NCBI GenBank assembly: GCA_015499995.1
Contig: JADNRV010000093.1
Coordinates: 149,983-213,982, forward strand
DNA: 64,000 bases
Source of the DNA: Flammula alnicola
Taxonomy: Eukaryota > Basidiomycota > Agaricomycetes > Agaricales > Strophariaceae
Direction: 5' to 3'
Shown: piece by piece, positions 60,326 through 64,000 of the stretch
How positions within the stretch are numbered: the stretch's first letter is position 1
Layout: every line of letters begins with the position of its first letter
Translations under genes and position numbers: made by a program
Notes under the pieces: model-generated
Databases searched by the model: none
Told to the model about the DNA's origin: nothing
What the model saw: only the letters and a program-made list of their open reading frames with translations

Positions 60326-61408
60326 TATTCAAATTCAGTCTGGTATCTACTTTTCTCAAATCGTTGTTTCACTCTTCGGAGAATGATAGCCTTTCTTTCA
60401 AATCTCCAAACTGGTTCCTCTTGGCTGTTCGTGCTTGAATTCCGTATATCCCCAACAGGTTTGGTTCTGCTGGACCAGCGGCGTCCGCGATTGCGTATTC
60501 TGATTTGGTTTGATTTTTTTTTTCATCTGTGCAGGGTTGACGGAGTCGGGATTGTGGAACTCCATTTTGGTGAATTTTTATGCCCGTATTGATAGCGCTG
60601 ACGACTTTGCATTGTATCCCATTTGCAATCCATACAGAAGTCATCATTCTGGGGGTTCTTCGAGCGTCAGCCTGCAAGTTCATGCTGCCTTTGATAAAAT
60701 TTCTTTTTCTCTGTAAATGCTGTCTGCTATTTGTTTCGAATAGTCGACGTATTCATTTCCCTGACATTTTTAACGCCATTCATAGTGCCTCGACCATCTA
60801 TTTCTTCGAGGTACGAAACGTTCAATGCCATTACATTCCATCCATCATGCATTTTTTTTAGCTCCATGCGTATTCATTTTACATGCGATTCAATATAATT
60901 TTTTTTCGATCACGAAGAGCAGAGGAACAAGAATGTACCTGAGGTCGTGATACAGACCTGAAATCCGCTGAAAAGGCCGCGAAATCATCGGACGATGTGA
61001 TTTTTCCGACGCACGAAGAACGTCAATTGATACGCCTTAACTTCAAGTGGTCCACTTTGGGTATACTGCGTCCACCAAAATTTCGGATCAAGCTTATGAT
61101 TTGGCGTCTAACATACTTAGTCTGTAGATACATGGCCATACTTGAGTCGTTTGAACCAAGAAATGCGTCTCATACTTAGGTCGATTTTTTCATAGATAAT
61201 CGCGAAAGATATCGCTTGTCGCACTACCGTATATACATTTATTTACTTATGCTCTACCTAGCGAAAATCGGAGTAGAATTGGACTTTGTCATTTTGGCCA
61301 ACCCCAGAAGGTGCCGCCAAAACAAGTGCAAACATCACTGGCAGAAGTCGTGCTCACTCACATCCTTTCACTATCTTCCGGCTCTCTCACTATCGATAAC
61401 GACGGCAA

Positions 61409-61497
61409 ATGTCCGTGTAGGTGCTTCGCGCCTGCATAGGATACCTTTGGCATTATGGACCGCCCATCCAACGTAGGGTGCTTCGCTCCTACGTCTG
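61409..61497 (+). repeat. two-hairpin module, copy 4
   Basis: GTAGGTGCTTCGCGCCTGC and GTAGGGTGCTTCGCTCCTAC; sequence changes on one arm are matched on the other, so stems are kept. Confidence 0.75.
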
Positions 61498-62660
61498 GAT
61501 TCCTCAAGCGAATCATCACCGTCGCCACATGATGGAGAAACCCCTTGTCCGACCATCCCTAACCGCTTAGGATCGCGCAATGAGGGACAGCTCGTTTTTG
61601 GGGGTTCGTCGAGCGTCACGCTGGTGGCTTTTGTGCCCTAGTCTACATCCCTAACCGCTAAACATGGGATCTAGACGCCTGACACGTATCATCAACAAGA
61701 ATCGTCGTCAATGGGGATCTTCGATCGCCATTCTTGTAAGCTATCACCTCTATCCGAAATCCCTAACCGCTCTAAATGTCTGAAATGGTTAGATATCCCC
61801 CCTCAAGTCATCGTATCCATCGCTGGGGATCGGCGAGTTCCATTCTTGTGAGTTTCGGCACCTTTGCCATATCTCCAACCTTCAGAATACTGAGGCGGGT
61901 GCGAATAGATAGGACACCGTCTTCAATTTTCGTTGCTCATTCAGATGGCAGAGACGGCACCTTTTCCTGGGGATCAAAGAGCGTCCGTCTGGTAAGTCTC
62001 GCGCCTGTTTCATACCCTAATTTGTAGTTTGCTGACGACGCTTTGATTTGAACACAGCCAAGCTCTCTCCCGTTCAATATGGGCGATGTAAATATCTGGG
62101 CATCGACGAGCGTCCTCCTCGTGAGTCTCTGTCTCCGTAGTCTTTGTCTAACTTTCAAGTTACTAACTATGATACGAGTACGCTACGTCTGTAGCTTCGA
62201 AAGGATTTCTCTTCTCGCCATCTACTCAAATCGTTGGAATAAATCATTTTATGGGAATCTTAGATCGACATTCCTTGTGATTTTGCATCTCTTTAGCACA
62301 TCCCTAACCGCTAAAATACTTACATTGCTGCGAATAGATCGGACAAATGCAAGCCGACGCTCGACTCTTTGTAACGCCGTACCTTAAGCTATCGGCATTT
62401 TTCAACGTCGCTTCAAGCATATCGGGCTCAGACGTCCATGCACCTGCAGGCTAAGGCGTCCATGGGACGTTCTTCGAACCCCCAGAAGTTCTGGATTGGT
62501 GGATGTCATTGTTTTATCCGCTCCTGGATTTTCGGGTGCGGCTATACTTCGTATATCGAAAATTGTATATAATGCCGTCCACCCCACAATAAAATCTCAT
62601 CTCTTTCGCATCAAGAGGTTTTTTACTGCTCACCCTACCCCCGTGCTCTACTTCACATCT

Positions 62661-64000
62661 ATGCCCAGCCATACCGTCCCTAGCGCCCTCGTTAGCCTCT
62701 TCCTCGAGGGGGATGGGGCGCCTTGGAAGTACACCATCTGGAAAGAGTTGACTGGCGTTCGTAACGGTCTTTTCCCTAGTGACGACTCTCAGCTTCCCCG
62801 CAACTGGACTCGCGCCGACGCCGACTCCATATCTTCCTACTTTTCTCAGTACTCCAACGTCGTGGGCGAAGACGCGAGAATCAGGTTCTCCTCTTCACGC
62901 AACGGCGCCATTATCCCCGGTCGCGACCTCTGGCGAGCCTGGGTCACCTCCAACTGGGGGAAATGGAAAATGCACTCTCGCATTGCGGAACTCCTCACTG
63001 CCAGAGACATTCACCCACTTGCCCTCTATTCCAAGAACCCCGACCTCAAAAACAAACAAGTTTCCAACAGCTACCTCCCTCTCATTCTGGACGACATCGG
63101 CGCTTTGGTGTATGGCGCCGATGCTCTCGATGGGAGGGGCTTGCTACCCTATTCGCTTCGTGTATCCACTCAGCAGCTGGCTCAACGCACTTGGTCCACT
63201 CTGACGAAGCAGATCTCGCGTAGCAAAATAAAATTTGCGTCTCTGGAGGCAGCAGCTCGTGTCGCTTTTGAAGGTGAGTTTCCTCACCCCTTCCATTAAC
63301 ATCTATCTAACGAATCTGCAGACCTGAATCGAGACAAGCTTACCAAGGGCAAAATTTCAACCGTCATTCGCGCAGTTCACCGATGGAGGGCCCTCGCCGA
63401 ATTGTTTGACGACCCCGATACTCTGGAAAAAATTGAAGAGATGGACAACGAACTCATACGACTCATGGAAGGGCTTGGTGCCAAAGTCAAAGTCAAAACC
63501 GTCAGGGCTGCCAAGGGATCCTCTCCTAAGAGTGAGTTATTTTCCTGTTCTTCGAATTCTTGGTTCTAACAAACCTCAGAACTTTGCAACGTCGAGAACG
63601 CATCCCTTATGCAACTCGCAAAACAGGAGGACGTGGACGACATCATCAACCTCTACGCCGACTACTTCCAGATCACACCTGGCACTGGCGGGGAACCCAT
63701 CATCGACACTCAACCTACAATGTCTATCCCGTTTGGAGTCCCCGTCGATGACTCGCAGTCAGATCCCGGCGTCGAAGTTGAGGCCGGTATGAAGCCCGAC
63801 ATGCTATGCCAAAACCTTGGTTTCAAGAACCGACTACCCATTCTCTTCAATCGATATCGCCACACCGGTGGCCTGACTGCCTGGGATCCCAAATTTCAAC
63901 ACCTCTTCAGCGAAACCGATCCAGCAATGCGACCTCCCCAAATTAAGCCCATCGCACTCCACTGGCATCAGATTGCTGGAGTCCACGCCATTGTTTCGCA
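62661..64000 (+). CDS. N-terminal part of a SNF2-like helicase protein (runs off window)
   Basis: Exons 62661-63273, 63322-63531 and 63579 onward give about 415 residues, in phase and without a stop at the window edge. The N-terminal part is an unknown domain (TIWKELTGVRNGLFPSDDSQ; RDLWRAWVTSNWGKWKMHSR). A helical charged middle follows (LTKGKISTVIRAVHRWRALA). The last residues, KPIALHWHQIAGVHAIV, fit the Q-motif region just before the first ATPase motif of SNF2-family proteins in these fungi. The helicase motifs themselves lie beyond the window, so the family call rests on that short segment. It is divergent from the 881-codon gene. Confidence 0.6.

Larger units (their letters stand above)
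59000..62400. repeat. degenerate repeat region between divergent genes
   Basis: Scattered copies of three motifs. First is a two-hairpin module, annotated separately. Second is GGGGNTCGTCGANCGTC-type sequence (59597, 60150, 60648, 61606, 61718, 61972), often followed by a donor-like GTAAG/GTGAG. Third is ATCCCTAACCGCT (61552, 61646, 61770, 62303). No continuous reading frame. An inverted hairpin copy lies at 59006-59095. Confidence 0.6.

Overview
The window comes from a wood- or litter-decaying basidiomycete, almost certainly an Agaricomycete. Genes are split by many GT-AG introns of about 50-80 bases. Two secreted plant-cell-wall-degrading enzymes (a GH131 glucanase and a GH5 endoglucanase with a CBM1) lie within 10 kb of each other. 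Several families typical of these fungi are present: a DUF6533 membrane protein, a NACHT NTPase relic, an F-box protein and a divergent G-alpha. No rRNA, tRNA or CRISPR was found. Exon coordinates were built by hand from splice sites, phase and family resemblance; no search was run. || Layout. 1-5.2 kb: GH131 gene flanked by copies of a ~200-bp dispersed repeat. 5.7-9.0 kb: non-autonomous TIR elements, one holding a perfect 193-bp-arm palindrome with an 8-bp target duplication. 11.1-13.0 kb: GH5-CBM1 endoglucanase. 15.9-16.9 kb: short-chain dehydrogenase, with a decayed second copy at 36.3-36.9 kb. 18.7-19.5 kb: unknown protein. 19.6-21.2 kb: hAT-like element. 22.7-23.1 kb: C-terminal piece of a PHO88-like gene. 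23.3-25.8 kb: degenerate exon-like tandem repeats. 26.2-27.7 kb: BUB3. 31.2-32.7 kb: NACHT pseudogene. 34.3-35.7 kb: F-box protein. 37.5-38.9 kb: VPS74/GOLPH3. 41.0-43.2 kb: divergent G-alpha. 43.9-45.2 kb: DUF6533 protein. || 45.4-49.1 kb: a complete Tc1/mariner transposon with 96-bp identical terminal repeats and TA duplications. It carries a four-exon DD34E transposase and, convergent with it, a second intron-containing gene whose product ends in a SAM-like domain. This is the strongest candidate here for something undescribed. 50.3-55.4 kb: a satellite array of 102/204-bp units with a palindrome in each unit. 55.9-58.7 kb: an 881-residue unknown protein facing away from a SNF2-like gene that runs off the window at 62.7 kb. 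The 4 kb between them holds degenerate repeats and at least four copies of a two-hairpin module. || Working picture: housekeeping genes (BUB3, VPS74), signalling genes (G-alpha) and secreted-enzyme genes sit as islands in repeat-rich sequence. The genes do not form one pathway. The two glucan-active enzymes would act together outside the cell on plant cell wall, and the second half of the window is dominated by mobile or repetitive DNA.
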